A stretch of 64,000 nucleotides of DNA from Agrobacterium vitis (lineage in GTDB: Bacteria > Pseudomonadota > Alphaproteobacteria > Rhizobiales > Rhizobiaceae): NCBI RefSeq assembly GCF_013337045.2, contig NZ_CP118261.1, positions 496,001 through 560,000 on the forward strand, read 5' to 3'. The notes below the pieces were generated by a model. It did no database searches. It saw only the letters and a list, made by a program, of their open reading frames with translations, and was not told where the DNA came from. The translations under genes and the position numbers were made by a program. Shown piece by piece: positions 35,056-43,701 of the stretch. Positions within the stretch are counted from its first letter, which is position 1, and each line of letters starts with the position of its first letter.

Positions 35056-36717
35056 TCAAACGCCGAGCGAGGCCTTGTAGAGCGATATTTGCTTGTCGCG
35101 GCCAAGCTGATCGGTGAGTTTTTCCCAGGCCGCCGCAATGGCGTCGGCGCCTTCCTGGGGCTTCACCCTGCCCGCAAACACCTTTGCCAATTCGTCTTCC
35201 GCCACGCTGTAATATTGGAAAATACCGGGAATACGCGGTTCGATGGCAGCGTTCGGATGGTTGTAGGACTTCGACTGGGAGGCGAGATAATTGCTGATGA
35301 ACGCTTCCTCATAGCCCGCGGCCACCCATTCCTTGATATCGAACTGGCTCTTGCGATAGCACTGGAAGCCGGAGGGATAGGCCGCCGTCCACAAGGCGAG
35401 ATCCTTGCCACCGAGATGGGCCGCCGCACTCCAGGCTGCCTTCTTTTTCTTCTCGTCCTTGTCGACACGGGCCATGACGTAAACGCCCCAGCCCAGATAG
35501 GCCATGTTGGGCGCATAGTTCGGCCCGCTCGCCAGCGTTTCCCACTTTCCGGTCTTGGCATTATAGACATCGTCAGAGCCGGGAAGAATGTCGAAGGCGA
35601 TGGTATCGCCGACCACCGAACTGTCGCTGGTCTGGGCGCTCTGCCCGACATCACCCCACCAGGAGACCATGGAGCCGGTTCCAGCCAGAAACTGCTGGAA
35701 CGCCGTGGTGCCCGGATCGGCGTTCAGCTGGTCACCGGCTTCTGAAGGCAGTGCATCGACCACGTCCTGTATAGCGCGCACCCAGGCCGGATTATTGATG
35801 CGCGGCTTCATTGTATCGATGTCGAAAAGCCAGGCCTTGTCAGCCGGGTGCTTGGCATAGGCCGTCGCGCGGCTGCCGAGGAAATAGAACCCAAAGCCGC
35901 CCCAGGCCTTTGGCGCGTCGAGATAGCCAATGGCATCGGCGCCGGCGATTTTCTTGCCCTTAAGGAACTTGGTGGCTTCCTGCACCTGCTGCCAGGTTTT
36001 CGGCACGCCCCATTCGCCCGCATGGCCTTCGGCTTTCCAGGCCTTGGCGAGATCGGCGTCGGTGAAATAATCCTTGCGATAGTTGAAGTTGTGGCAATCG
36101 CCATCCACCGAGACGCGGTAGACCTTGCCACCCCAGGTGCCGACCGGGGCCTTAAGGTAATCGACGTAATCATCCATATCGATCTGGGCCTTCACCCAGT
36201 CCGGCATTTCCGAGGCAAGACCCTTGCCGCAGACATCACCCTCAAACGGCGCGCCCATTTCCAGAAGGTCGAAATCCACCGTGCCGGTGGCAATCGCCTG
36301 TTGAAGACGAGGGTTGTAATCAGCCTGGGCCAGGTCGATCCAGGTGATCTTGGCGCCGGTATAGTCCTCCCAGGGCTTTAGGAAGCCGCGAAACAGCACA
36401 TTGTGCAGATTCTGATTGTTGAGGCCCATGAAGGACAGTTCGACGCCAGCGAACTCTCCCTTCTTGACGGTCTTCTTTGTGGCCTCCAGGCACAGCTCGC
36501 CGACCTTCTGCCAATCGGCATCGGTGGGAGAGCCCTTTCCAACGCCGGGTATTTGCAGAATCTGGGTGCGCAGGGACGCCTCATCGGCAAGTGCCGTTCC
36601 GGCATTGCCCAGCAACCCGCCAGCCGCCGCCACAGCCCCAAGACTTGCACCGGTCTTCAGGATGGCGCGACGGCTCAGGCCTATCGCCATCATTCTCTCG
36701 TATTCGCTGACTTTCAT
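35056..36717 (-). CDS. Sugar ABC transporter substrate-binding protein, CUT1, TAT-exported
   Basis: A 553-residue extracellular solute-binding protein family 1 receptor, longer than the usual 400-450. The N-terminus carries a twin-arginine signal (GLSRRAILKTGASLGAVAAAG, residues 13-33) ending near ALA-DE. The mature part has ELSFMGLNNQNLHNVLFRGF, then EDYTGAKITWIDLAQADYNP and VDFDLLEMGAPFEG, typical of this class. The unusual size and folded export suggest a large or cofactor-like ligand, or an elaborate lid. GGGAGGAGACAGAC precedes the ATG. It lies between the ATPase and permease genes. Confidence 0.9.
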   Translation of the reverse strand: MKVSEYERMMAIGLSRRAILKTGASLGAVAAAGGLLGNAGTALADEASLRTQILQIPGVGKGSPTDADWQKVGELCLEATKKTVKKGEFAGVELSFMGLNNQNLHNVLFRGFLKPWEDYTGAKITWIDLAQADYNPRLQQAIATGTVDFDLLEMGAPFEGDVCGKGLASEMPDWVKAQIDMDDYVDYLKAPVGTWGGKVYRVSVDGDCHNFNYRKDYFTDADLAKAWKAEGHAGEWGVPKTWQQVQEATKFLKGKKIAGADAIGYLDAPKAWGGFGFYFLGSRATAYAKHPADKAWLFDIDTMKPRINNPAWVRAIQDVVDALPSEAGDQLNADPGTTAFQQFLAGTGSMVSWWGDVGQSAQTSDSSVVGDTIAFDILPGSDDVYNAKTGKWETLASGPNYAPNMAYLGWGVYVMARVDKDEKKKKAAWSAAAHLGGKDLALWTAAYPSGFQCYRKSQFDIKEWVAAGYEEAFISNYLASQSKSYNHPNAAIEPRIPGIFQYYSVAEDELAKVFAGRVKPQEGADAIAAAWEKLTDQLGRDKQISLYKASLGV

Positions 36718-36816
36718 GTCTGTCTCCTCCCTTGTTCGCCTATGTCAAATAACTGCTTCCACATGTCCCCTCCCATGGACGGGCGAAAGCAGATTCTCGC
36801 GTTTCCCTCACAAACT

Positions 36817-37878
36817 CTATTCCAACCGCAGCCCCGTTTCACCGTCGAACAGATGGACCATGGCCGGGTTCGGGGTCATGGCGATCACTTGGCCGGATGG
36901 CTCTGTCAAACGCTCGCGAAACACGCCGATAACCTTTTGCTGGCCAAGCCGGGCGAAGACCTGGGTCTCCGTTCCGGTCGATTCCAGCACGGTGACGTTG
37001 GCGGTGACATCGCCACCAAGCACAAAATGTTCAGGCCGAATGCCGTAGAAAGCCGCTCGCCCGTCAGACCCTGCGGGAGCTGAATTCAAGGGAAGCCGGA
37101 TGCCCTCTTCGGTCTCGAAAAATGGTGTTGTTGATGCCCGGATATGCCCCTTGATCAGGTTCATCGACGGCGAACCGATAAAACCGGCCACGAACATGTT
37201 GGCTGGCGCATCGTAAAGCGTTAGCGGGGAGCCGATCTGCTCGACGCGACCATCCCGCAACACGACGATACGGTCCGCCATGGTCATGGCTTCGACCTGA
37301 TCATGGGTCACATAAATCATCGTCGTCGCCAGACGGCGTTGCAATTCCTTGATTTCGGCCCGCATCTGGACCCGCAATTTGGCGTCGAGATTGGACAAAG
37401 GTTCGTCGAACAGGAAAACCTTCGGATCCCGGACAATCGCCCGGCCCATCGCCACCCGTTGCCGCTGCCCGCCGGAAAGCTGACGGGGATAGCGGGCCAG
37501 ATAGGGGACCAGATCGAGAATTTCCGCTGCCTTGCGAACGCGCTCGTCAATGAAGGACTTGGTCTCACCACGCATCTTCAGCGCAAAGCCCATATTCTCC
37601 GCCACGGTCTTGTGCGGATAAAGCGCATAGCTCTGAAAGACCATGGCGATATCGCGATCCTTCGGCGGCAGGTCGTTGACGACCTTTCCGTCGATGACGA
37701 CATCGCCAAAGGTGATCGGCTCCAACCCGGCAACCATGCGCAACAACGTGGACTTGCCGCATCCCGATGGGCCGACAAGAACAACGAATTCACCATCAGG
37801 GATTTCGACGGAAACGCCATGGATAACCGTCAAGCTACCGTAGGCCTTGCCGACATTGACGATATTCATCGATGCCAA
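36817..37878 (-). CDS. Sugar ABC transporter ATP-binding protein, CUT1 (UgpC/MalK-like), copy 1
   Basis: A 353-residue ATPase with Walker [10 protein letters not shown], signature LSGGQRQRV, Walker [16 protein letters not shown], the switch THDQVEAMT and a C-terminal TOBE domain ([13 protein letters not shown]). The start is uncertain: GGAGG lies nine bases before a TTG (giving [14 protein letters not shown]), while the ATG three codons later would be 18 bases away, so the TTG is preferred. It is the first gene of the six-gene CUT1-FucU-RbsK operon, and a 30-bp dyad lies about 130 bases upstream. Confidence 0.92.
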   Translation of the reverse strand: MASMNIVNVGKAYGSLTVIHGVSVEIPDGEFVVLVGPSGCGKSTLLRMVAGLEPITFGDVVIDGKVVNDLPPKDRDIAMVFQSYALYPHKTVAENMGFALKMRGETKSFIDERVRKAAEILDLVPYLARYPRQLSGGQRQRVAMGRAIVRDPKVFLFDEPLSNLDAKLRVQMRAEIKELQRRLATTMIYVTHDQVEAMTMADRIVVLRDGRVEQIGSPLTLYDAPANMFVAGFIGSPSMNLIKGHIRASTTPFFETEEGIRLPLNSAPAGSDGRAAFYGIRPEHFVLGGDVTANVTVLESTGTETQVFARLGQQKVIGVFRERLTEPSGQVIAMTPNPAMVHLFDGETGLRLE

Positions 37879-38238
37879 AAGCAGTTCTCCTCCCAGGACA
37901 GCGTGCATTGCGCACGCCGTTTAAGCGGTTTTCCGGAAAACCGTAACGGTTGGAGACCTCCCTCTCACCGCCACAGTCCTTACGTCCGGAAAGACGCCGT
38001 CTGCGCCGAGAACTTCACACAATCTTTTATTTTGGTAAAGTCCGTTATTGCGTTTCACTCAAATATTTTCGATGCTCACCAAAGTGCAGTCGAAACGGGA
38101 GTTTTGGCGACGTTGAACTATGAATTGCGGTGAATACGCCCCTCGTGTTGCCCTGTTTAAGCATCGCCGCATCGGGAAACATCACAAAAAAATGTCAAAT
38201 CGTGAAGAAATTCACGACAACAAAGGGAAGGCAGGTCA
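37879..38238. promoter_or_regulatory. Divergent promoter region between CUT1 ATPase and second FucU-like gene
   Basis: A 360-base gap without a gene. It holds the second copy of the 30-bp dyad, an AT-rich stretch around 38015-38080 and the GGGAAGG-type ribosome site of the FucU-like gene. It should contain the promoters of both divergent units. No small open frame or RNA structure was found that could be supported. Confidence 0.55.
38012..38041. promoter_or_regulatory. 30-bp interrupted palindrome, copy 2 (regulon operator)
   Basis: ACTTCACACA, ten bases, then TTGGTAAAGT. The first seven bases of the left arm and the outer GTAAAGT of the right arm are identical to the copy at 31357-31386, and the overall length is exactly the same. 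It lies between the divergent CUT1 ATPase and FucU-like genes and could control both directions. Confidence 0.65.
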
Positions 38239-38679
38239 ATGCTGAAGGGAATAGATCCGGTTTTGAACGCTGAATTGCTGCATGCCTTGATGCTGATGGG
38301 CCACGGCGACCAATTGGTGCTCTGCGATATCAACCATCCGGCAGAGACGATTGCCAAGCACACGACCTATGGCAAGCTCATCAATCTGTCGGGTTGCGGC
38401 CTGGAGGTTGCCACGGCGGCGATCCTGACGCTTTTCCCCCTCGATACCTTTGTGGACGCGCCGGTGAAGAGAATGCAGGTGGTTGGCGATCCCGGTGGGC
38501 AGATGCCAATCTTTTCAACCATCCAACGTGTGGTGGACCAATCGGAAGGACGGCCGGTCAAGATCGACGCCCTGGAACGTTTCGCATTTTACGCTGAGGC
38601 AAAGGCATCCTTTGCGATCGTCAGAACCTCCGATCCCGGTCCCTATGGATGTTTTATCTTCAGTAAGGGCGTCGTTTGA
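38239..38679 (+). CDS. RbsD/FucU-family sugar mutarotase (copy 2)
   Basis: A 146-residue paralogue of the mutarotase at 32377-32832. It keeps His22 in LMGHGDQLVLCDINHP, Asp30, and the C-terminal RFAFYAEAKASFAI and PYGCFIFSKGVV segments, but it has the acidic/aromatic stretch before YGCF changed (TSDPGPYG against TGETRFYG). That difference may alter sugar choice. It is divergent from the CUT1 operon and shares its regulatory region, so it probably belongs to the same regulon. AAGGGAAGGCAGGTCA precedes the ATG. Confidence 0.9.
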   Translation: MLKGIDPVLNAELLHALMLMGHGDQLVLCDINHPAETIAKHTTYGKLINLSGCGLEVATAAILTLFPLDTFVDAPVKRMQVVGDPGGQMPIFSTIQRVVDQSEGRPVKIDALERFAFYAEAKASFAIVRTSDPGPYGCFIFSKGVV

Positions 38680-38787
38680 TATAAAGGCGCCAAGGCAGAA
38701 TGACCTATCAGAGGCGTGAATCGATCAGGCTGGATCGATTCAGATAACTCGTTGGACGCTTGCATAGAACCACGCCAGACTCTGGCC

Positions 38788-39045
38788 ATGGAGAAAGAGA
38801 ACAACAGCCCGGTCCAGCTTCGCCGTATTGATCCGTCGCAGAACATGCGCCGCTTTTACACGCTCGCACTGCAACCGACCCTGTTCGGCGGCGCGTCGGT
38901 GATCCGCAACTGGGGTAGGATTGGTACAACAGGCCAGACCCTGATCGAGACTTTTGATCGAAAGGAGGATGCCCAACGGGTGCTTTCGCGCCTGGAGCGG
39001 ACGAAAAGAAAACGAGGTTACCAGGACGCGGGTCATCTATCTTGA
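38788..39045 (+). CDS. WGR-domain protein (small, stand-alone)
   Basis: An 85-residue protein formed almost only by a WGR domain: LRRIDPSQNMRRFYTLALQP, then ASVIRNWGRIGTTGQTLIET with the name-giving WGR motif near residue 48, and DRKEDAQRVLSRLERTKRKRGY. In PARP proteins this domain binds DNA ends; stand-alone bacterial copies have no known role. The ATG at 38788 is chosen because it starts the conserved region; 24 more codons are in frame upstream, with no clear ribosome site for either start. It is not obviously linked to the sugar genes around it. Confidence 0.8.
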   Translation: MEKENNSPVQLRRIDPSQNMRRFYTLALQPTLFGGASVIRNWGRIGTTGQTLIETFDRKEDAQRVLSRLERTKRKRGYQDAGHLS

Positions 39046-39155
39046 AGACATCAGACATCTTCATGCTTTTTTACAGAGCAGTTGAATTTGAGTACGATTC
39101 ATCATACATATTCCTCCTAGAGAGACGAAAAGAGCTCTGCCTTCAGCGGTAGGGC

Positions 39156-39917
39156 ATGGAAGTGGTGGATGGTGTGACCGGACAAGTGAAAACACGCGCC
39201 AAGGGCGCTGGCTCCCTGGTCGCACAGGTCAGCGAAAGCCTTCGCAAGGCTATCCTTGGCGGGGACTATGCGCCGGGCGATCGGCTTCCCAGCGAGATGG
39301 AACTGACCGAGGCCCATGGCGTCAGCCGAACCGTCATCCGTGAGGCAGTCACCGGCCTGCGGTATGATGGGCTGGTGGAGGTGCGCCAAGGGGCTGGCAT
39401 TTTTGTCCTCAATCATCATCAATCACGCGCCAACCCGTCAAAGCTGGATCGCGCCCGGCTGTCCTCAGATCTTGAGGTTTTGGAGATCCGCACGCCGCTG
39501 GAGATTGAGGCTGCCGGGCTTGCCGCACTGCGTCGTTCGCCAGCGCAGGAGGAAGCGATTTTCGACTGCCATGCAAAATTGCTGGCCTGTATCGAGGCCG
39601 ACCGTTCCATTCGAGAGGCCGACCTGGCCCTGCATATGGCGATTGCTGCTGCCACCAATAATCCGCTGTTTACGCAATTTCTTGAGATGCATGGAGCATC
39701 CGCCATCCCTCAGTCCAAAGTGGTCGCGGAAAACCGGGCGGCTGAGCAAACGGCCTATCGCCGCCTCATTCACAGGGAACATCAGGCTGTGGTCGTGGCG
39801 ATTTCCGACGGCGACGAAAAAGCCGCCCGCGCCGCCATGCAGGATCATCTGCGCGGCAGCCAGTTGCGCTACCGTGATCTGCTCCGTGATCTGCGCGGCA
39901 TCGGCAGCGAGGCCTGA
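39156..39917 (+). CDS. FadR/GntR-family transcriptional regulator (FCD domain)
   Basis: A 253-residue regulator with an N-terminal GntR winged helix (LRKAILGGDYAPGDRLPSEM, then GVSRTVIREAVTGLRYDGLV) and a C-terminal all-helical FCD domain with metal-type residues in ADLALHMAIAAATNNPLF and HREHQAVVVAISDGDEKAA. This subfamily often senses uronates and related acids (UxuR, ExuR, LgoR), which suits the uronide locus that follows. It ends four bases before the convergent discoidin-like gene. The ribosome site is weak (AGGG close to the ATG). Confidence 0.9.
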   Translation: MEVVDGVTGQVKTRAKGAGSLVAQVSESLRKAILGGDYAPGDRLPSEMELTEAHGVSRTVIREAVTGLRYDGLVEVRQGAGIFVLNHHQSRANPSKLDRARLSSDLEVLEIRTPLEIEAAGLAALRRSPAQEEAIFDCHAKLLACIEADRSIREADLALHMAIAAATNNPLFTQFLEMHGASAIPQSKVVAENRAAEQTAYRRLIHREHQAVVVAISDGDEKAARAAMQDHLRGSQLRYRDLLRDLRGIGSEA

Positions 39918-39921
39918 ACTT

Positions 39922-40707
39922 TCAGGCCTCCGTCCCCCACGCCTCGATCTGGGTCAGCGCCGGAAACGGCGATGGATCGTCGGCTTTCACCAGACTGTGC
40001 AGCCGAACCCATTCGGTGCGCGTTTCGGGCAGGTTAAAACACTGGGCGGCAGAGGATTTGACCAGCGCCAACCGCGTTTCTTCTCCACCCGAAAAGCTCA
40101 GGACTGCGCTTTCCCACCAGGCATCGTGCGGGAAATCAGCCCGCAGAGTGAGAACCACTTCACAGAGCGTGACCGGGCGGCCAAAAAACAGGGTCAGGGC
40201 AGCCTGCGGGTCCCTGTTGATCCCCCAACTGGTGAACGGCCAGAAGCCGTGATTGCTATTGGCTCGCTCACCGTCGATGACATTGCGAACTGCGAAGGCC
40301 GCCTCCCCGCGTGTTTCGACATTGGCCTCCACATGCGGAAAAGCTTGAGAATTGGCGTTGTCGTCCAGGGGATTGAAGGCAAGGTTTCTCTGTGCCGCCA
40401 TCTCTTCCGGCCTCGCCTTCGCAGCGTAAAGCCGGTGCAAATTTCCGCAAAAGGCATGGGGCGGATAAGCGATCTTTCTGGCGCCGAACGGGATGGAAAA
40501 ACTGAAACGGCCCTGCGGCAAATAGAGGATGGCCGGGGTCATGGCGGCATCGAGCGCCAGACGGATATGACCGGGCTCTGACACGTCAACCAATAGCTGG
40601 TCGCCGTCACGGTAGGGCTGGCGATAGACCAGAAAGGCGTCTTGGTCTGCACTGCTCTGCGCCAGATTTCGGCCCGCAGCATCCATCACCGTGAGTGTCA
40701 CTCTCAT
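39922..40707 (-). CDS. Hypothetical protein with discoidin (F5/8C)-like C-terminal domain
   Basis: A 261-residue protein without a signal peptide. The N-terminal half (residues 1-100) is beta-rich with VYRQPYRDGDQLLVDVSEPG and ILYLPQGRFSFSIPF. The C-terminal half looks like a carbohydrate-binding beta-sandwich: AVRNVIDGERANSNHGFWPF, then WGINRDPQAALTLFFGRPVT, ending ALTQIEAWGTEA, as in F5/8 type C modules. GAGGAGG lies five bases before the ATG. It follows the heparinase-like gene after ten bases and is co-transcribed with it, so it probably binds or processes the same sugar. No enzymatic motif is recognised. Confidence 0.75.
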   Translation of the reverse strand: MRVTLTVMDAAGRNLAQSSADQDAFLVYRQPYRDGDQLLVDVSEPGHIRLALDAAMTPAILYLPQGRFSFSIPFGARKIAYPPHAFCGNLHRLYAAKARPEEMAAQRNLAFNPLDDNANSQAFPHVEANVETRGEAAFAVRNVIDGERANSNHGFWPFTSWGINRDPQAALTLFFGRPVTLCEVVLTLRADFPHDAWWESAVLSFSGGEETRLALVKSSAAQCFNLPETRTEWVRLHSLVKADDPSPFPALTQIEAWGTEA

Positions 40708-40717
40708 CCTCACCTCC

Positions 40718-42523
40718 TCAAGTAATCGTCAGCGATAAGCGCGATGTCTCAAACGGCAGCAGCGTGCGGAAAACTTTTGCTGGCCATGCCTGCCGTAGCC
40801 GGGGATCTTCAATGTCGATGACCTCGATGATAGGCTCTGCCGCACCGCTCACACTGATTTCACCGAGACCATTCAGGATCAGCTTCCCTGCTTCCATATG
40901 TGGCGCAATGCAGGTCATCAGTGACAGAACGGCAGGCTTGTCGCCGTCATGCTCATCGATAACCTCGATATGGCTGCCGCGAATGAGTCGGACGCTGCGG
41001 CGATAAGAGCGCAGTGCTGCTTCCTTCGGGTAAGCTGCGGCCAGTTCCAGCGAAATGCGTGCCTCCGCTACCTCGAAAGCGGTCTTTACATCGCGTGCGG
41101 CACATTCCGGCCCCTCCTGCTGCATCACGCCTGCAAAAGCTGGAAGATTGTGGTAGGCCGACTGCATCGTCCAGATCTCATACCGCTGCGGGGAGAAGGT
41201 TTTGGCCGTATAGGTTTCGACGCCGACATCGATGAGAAATGGTTGTCCGTTCTTATAAAGCGTCAGGCTGCCGACATCGTTATGATTATGGCTTTCGCCG
41301 TTGTGTCCGCCCTTCACCGCCAGATCGAAACGGCTGTCGCGGGCAATGAAAAGCCCGGTGCCGGGGTAGAAAATATCACCTTTTGCCGCCGGCTTTGCGG
41401 GCGCGGGTATAACATCCGGCAACCGTGTCGCTGCCGTCAGCCGGTACCAGAGGTTCCACTCCTTCGACAGCAGCGGATCGGCGGATTGCCGGATATCGGC
41501 AGCAGCAAAACCCATCAGCCTTTTCGATCCGACCGCGTCGCCGAACAGATATTCCCGGATGCTACAGGGCTCCAGAACTGCGGATGAATCGGCAAAATTG
41601 AAATAATGCCGTCCAGACACATGCATGTTGAGGATGTATTCCGCCATGTTGCGGATCTTGGCTGTTTGCCAAAGCGGACGGCACAGGTCCGGCACGACCT
41701 GATCCAGCACGGTCATGGCGCCAAACAAACAGAGAGCGGCATGGCGATAATAGAGCACGCCTTCCTCGCAGGCCCCGTCCTCGGCATAGTCCTTGAGAAA
41801 GGCATCGAGACTGCCCAGCGCCTTGACCAGCACTGCGCGGCGGATCTCCTGGCTGGTGGGCAGGGAAAAGGTGGCGATCAGGACGTTCTGGGTGATCCAG
41901 GCGGTCCAGTTGTTCATCCGCTCGTTTCCCTGCCCCATCCACCAGAAATGCCGGGTAAGATAAGGGGTGATGATACGGCGGAGGATCTCCTGCTCTATGC
42001 GGGCAGGCAGGCGCGGATCGCGTTGCGCAAGGGTCGGTCTCAGCAGCCAAACCAGGGTTGCCAGGTTCGCCGCCGTTTCGGCTGCGAAGAGATCGACCAC
42101 AGGGTCATCAGGATCGGGCAAGGGCTGGCGCGGACCGCCTCGTCCATAAGCGTTATGCGCTGGCAATTGCCATCCGCTTTCCTCACAGATCAGGATCACA
42201 CCATCGATAATGGCGTCGATGAAGTCGCCTCCGCCCTCGCCTGTATCCTCGGCGCATTCCGCCAGAACCAGATCGTTCAGCCTCAGGCGGCGGCGAAAAT
42301 ACAGGTCTTCGAAGCGCGAGCGGTTTCCTGTCTGGGTATAGTCACGGTAATGAGAGGCAAGGATTTGCGGCCATTCAGCCTCCAGCGCGGTGCGGCCTGC
42401 GGCTTGCAGCGCGGTGAGATGTTCGGCGCCCAATCGTTGCAGCAGTGCATGGACGTCGACACCTGCGACCGGTTGGAAATCGGCAAGGTGGGACGGCAAG
42501 CTGCCGATTTGCTCGCTGAACAT
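40718..42523 (-). CDS. Heparinase II/III-family polysaccharide/oligosaccharide lyase
   Basis: A 601-residue protein with an N-terminal alpha/alpha toroid (residues about 1-350) and a C-terminal beta-sandwich with the family motif GHNGESHNHNDVGSLTLYKN (about residues 406-425), whose His residues hold a metal or the substrate. NNWTAWITQN (about 204-213) and GVLYYRHA (about 255-262) contain likely catalytic Asn and Tyr. It would cleave a uronic-acid-containing chain by beta-elimination. No signal peptide is seen, so it acts in the cytoplasm. GGAAGG lies before the ATG. It is divergent from the importer and GH88 genes that would process its product. Confidence 0.87.
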   Translation of the reverse strand: MFSEQIGSLPSHLADFQPVAGVDVHALLQRLGAEHLTALQAAGRTALEAEWPQILASHYRDYTQTGNRSRFEDLYFRRRLRLNDLVLAECAEDTGEGGGDFIDAIIDGVILICEESGWQLPAHNAYGRGGPRQPLPDPDDPVVDLFAAETAANLATLVWLLRPTLAQRDPRLPARIEQEILRRIITPYLTRHFWWMGQGNERMNNWTAWITQNVLIATFSLPTSQEIRRAVLVKALGSLDAFLKDYAEDGACEEGVLYYRHAALCLFGAMTVLDQVVPDLCRPLWQTAKIRNMAEYILNMHVSGRHYFNFADSSAVLEPCSIREYLFGDAVGSKRLMGFAAADIRQSADPLLSKEWNLWYRLTAATRLPDVIPAPAKPAAKGDIFYPGTGLFIARDSRFDLAVKGGHNGESHNHNDVGSLTLYKNGQPFLIDVGVETYTAKTFSPQRYEIWTMQSAYHNLPAFAGVMQQEGPECAARDVKTAFEVAEARISLELAAAYPKEAALRSYRRSVRLIRGSHIEVIDEHDGDKPAVLSLMTCIAPHMEAGKLILNGLGEISVSGAAEPIIEVIDIEDPRLRQAWPAKVFRTLLPFETSRLSLTIT

Positions 42524-42605
42524 GGTGTCCACCTTCCCTTCCTCGCCGTCTAACGATCCCCTGCTATCATACCTATTTTCACCTTTCCAGTAAATTTGTC
42601 TGATG

Positions 42606-42630
42606 TTATTGGAAGTTGTTTGACCAATAA
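42606..42630. promoter_or_regulatory. Inverted repeat in the divergent lyase / transporter promoter region
   Basis: TTATTGG and CCAATAA form a perfect 7-base dyad around 11 bases in the 212-base gap between the divergent heparinase-like and permease genes. FadR/GntR-type uronate regulators bind TTGGT/ACCAA-type dyads, so this is a plausible site for the regulator at 39156-39917. Inferred from position and form only. Confidence 0.45.
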
Positions 42631-42735
42631 CCGATCTATGCTATGCAGTGATCGGGAGACGGGTGCAGCCGACAGGCAGACCCGCATGGAACGCTTGAGC
42701 ATGGCACGATAAGGCTTCGTGCGGGAGGAAAGCTG

Positions 42736-43698
42736 ATGACGGTCATCAGTCCGGTTCTATCTGGCGGCAGCGCCGAGAACGGCAAAGGTGCGAGTTCGAA
42801 GCGCCGGGTGCGGATCGTGTCCAGACACCGGCGGCGGATCGAAAATGCGTTGATTGCCTATTCTTTCATTGCCCCAAATTTCCTAGGCTTTGCCGTCTTT
42901 ACGCTCGGCCCCATCCTCTTTGCCTTTGCGCTGGCTTTCATGCATTGGGACGGCTCAAACCCGATCACTTTTGCTGGGCTCGATAATTTCTGGCGGCTGT
43001 TTGACGACAAGGCCTTTATCTCCGCGTTTTGGAACACGGTCATCTATACTGTTGTCTCGGTGCCTGCGACGCTTGCCTGCGCGCTTGGTCTCGCCATCCT
43101 GCTCAACCAGAAAATCCGTGGTCGCGATTTCTTCCGCACCGCGATGTTCTTTCCCTATGTTGCGTCACTGGTCGCGGTCGCCGTTGTCTGGAACATGCTG
43201 TTCAACCCCGAAATGGGGCCGGTCAACATGCTGCTCTACACGCTCGGCCTCGATCCCAACGACATGCCGGGCTGGGCCGCCGACCGGCATTGGGCGATGG
43301 TCACCGTCATCCTGTTCGGTATCTGGAAGAGCATGGGCTATTACATGGTCATCTATCTGGCCGGGCTACAGGGCATCAATGCCGAATTATACGAGGCAGC
43401 CGGTCTCGATGGCGCCAATGGCTGGCAGAAATTCCGGCATGTCACCCTGCCGCAGCTGGCCCCGACGACGTTTTTCGTCACGGTCATGCTGACGATCCAG
43501 TCCTTCAAGGTGTTCGATCAGGTCTATATGATTACCCAGGGCGGGCCTGGAACCTCGACCCTCGTGCTGGTCTATCATATCTATAACGAAGCCTTCATTT
43601 CCTGGGATCTCGGCTATTCCAGCATGATTGCCCTGGTGCTGTTCTTCCTGGTTCTGGCGGTCACCGTCATCCAGTTCCGCCGCCAGAGGGAGGATTGA
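42736..43698 (+). CDS. Sugar ABC transporter permease, CUT1 (MalF-like)
   Basis: A 320-residue inner-membrane permease with a basic cytoplasmic N-terminus (residues 1-38), a first helix at NFLGFAVFTLGPILFAFALA and five further helices. The EAA loop reads YEAAGLDGANGWQKFRHVTL near residue 220, and TQGGPGTSTLVLVYHIYNEA precedes the last helix, as in other lacF/ugpA-type permeases. GGGAGGAAAGCTG gives a strong ribosome site. It is the first gene of the long plus-strand uronide operon and is followed after three bases by the second permease. Confidence 0.93.
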   Translation: MTVISPVLSGGSAENGKGASSKRRVRIVSRHRRRIENALIAYSFIAPNFLGFAVFTLGPILFAFALAFMHWDGSNPITFAGLDNFWRLFDDKAFISAFWNTVIYTVVSVPATLACALGLAILLNQKIRGRDFFRTAMFFPYVASLVAVAVVWNMLFNPEMGPVNMLLYTLGLDPNDMPGWAADRHWAMVTVILFGIWKSMGYYMVIYLAGLQGINAELYEAAGLDGANGWQKFRHVTLPQLAPTTFFVTVMLTIQSFKVFDQVYMITQGGPGTSTLVLVYHIYNEAFISWDLGYSSMIALVLFFLVLAVTVIQFRRQRED

Positions 43699-43701
43699 GC
43701 C

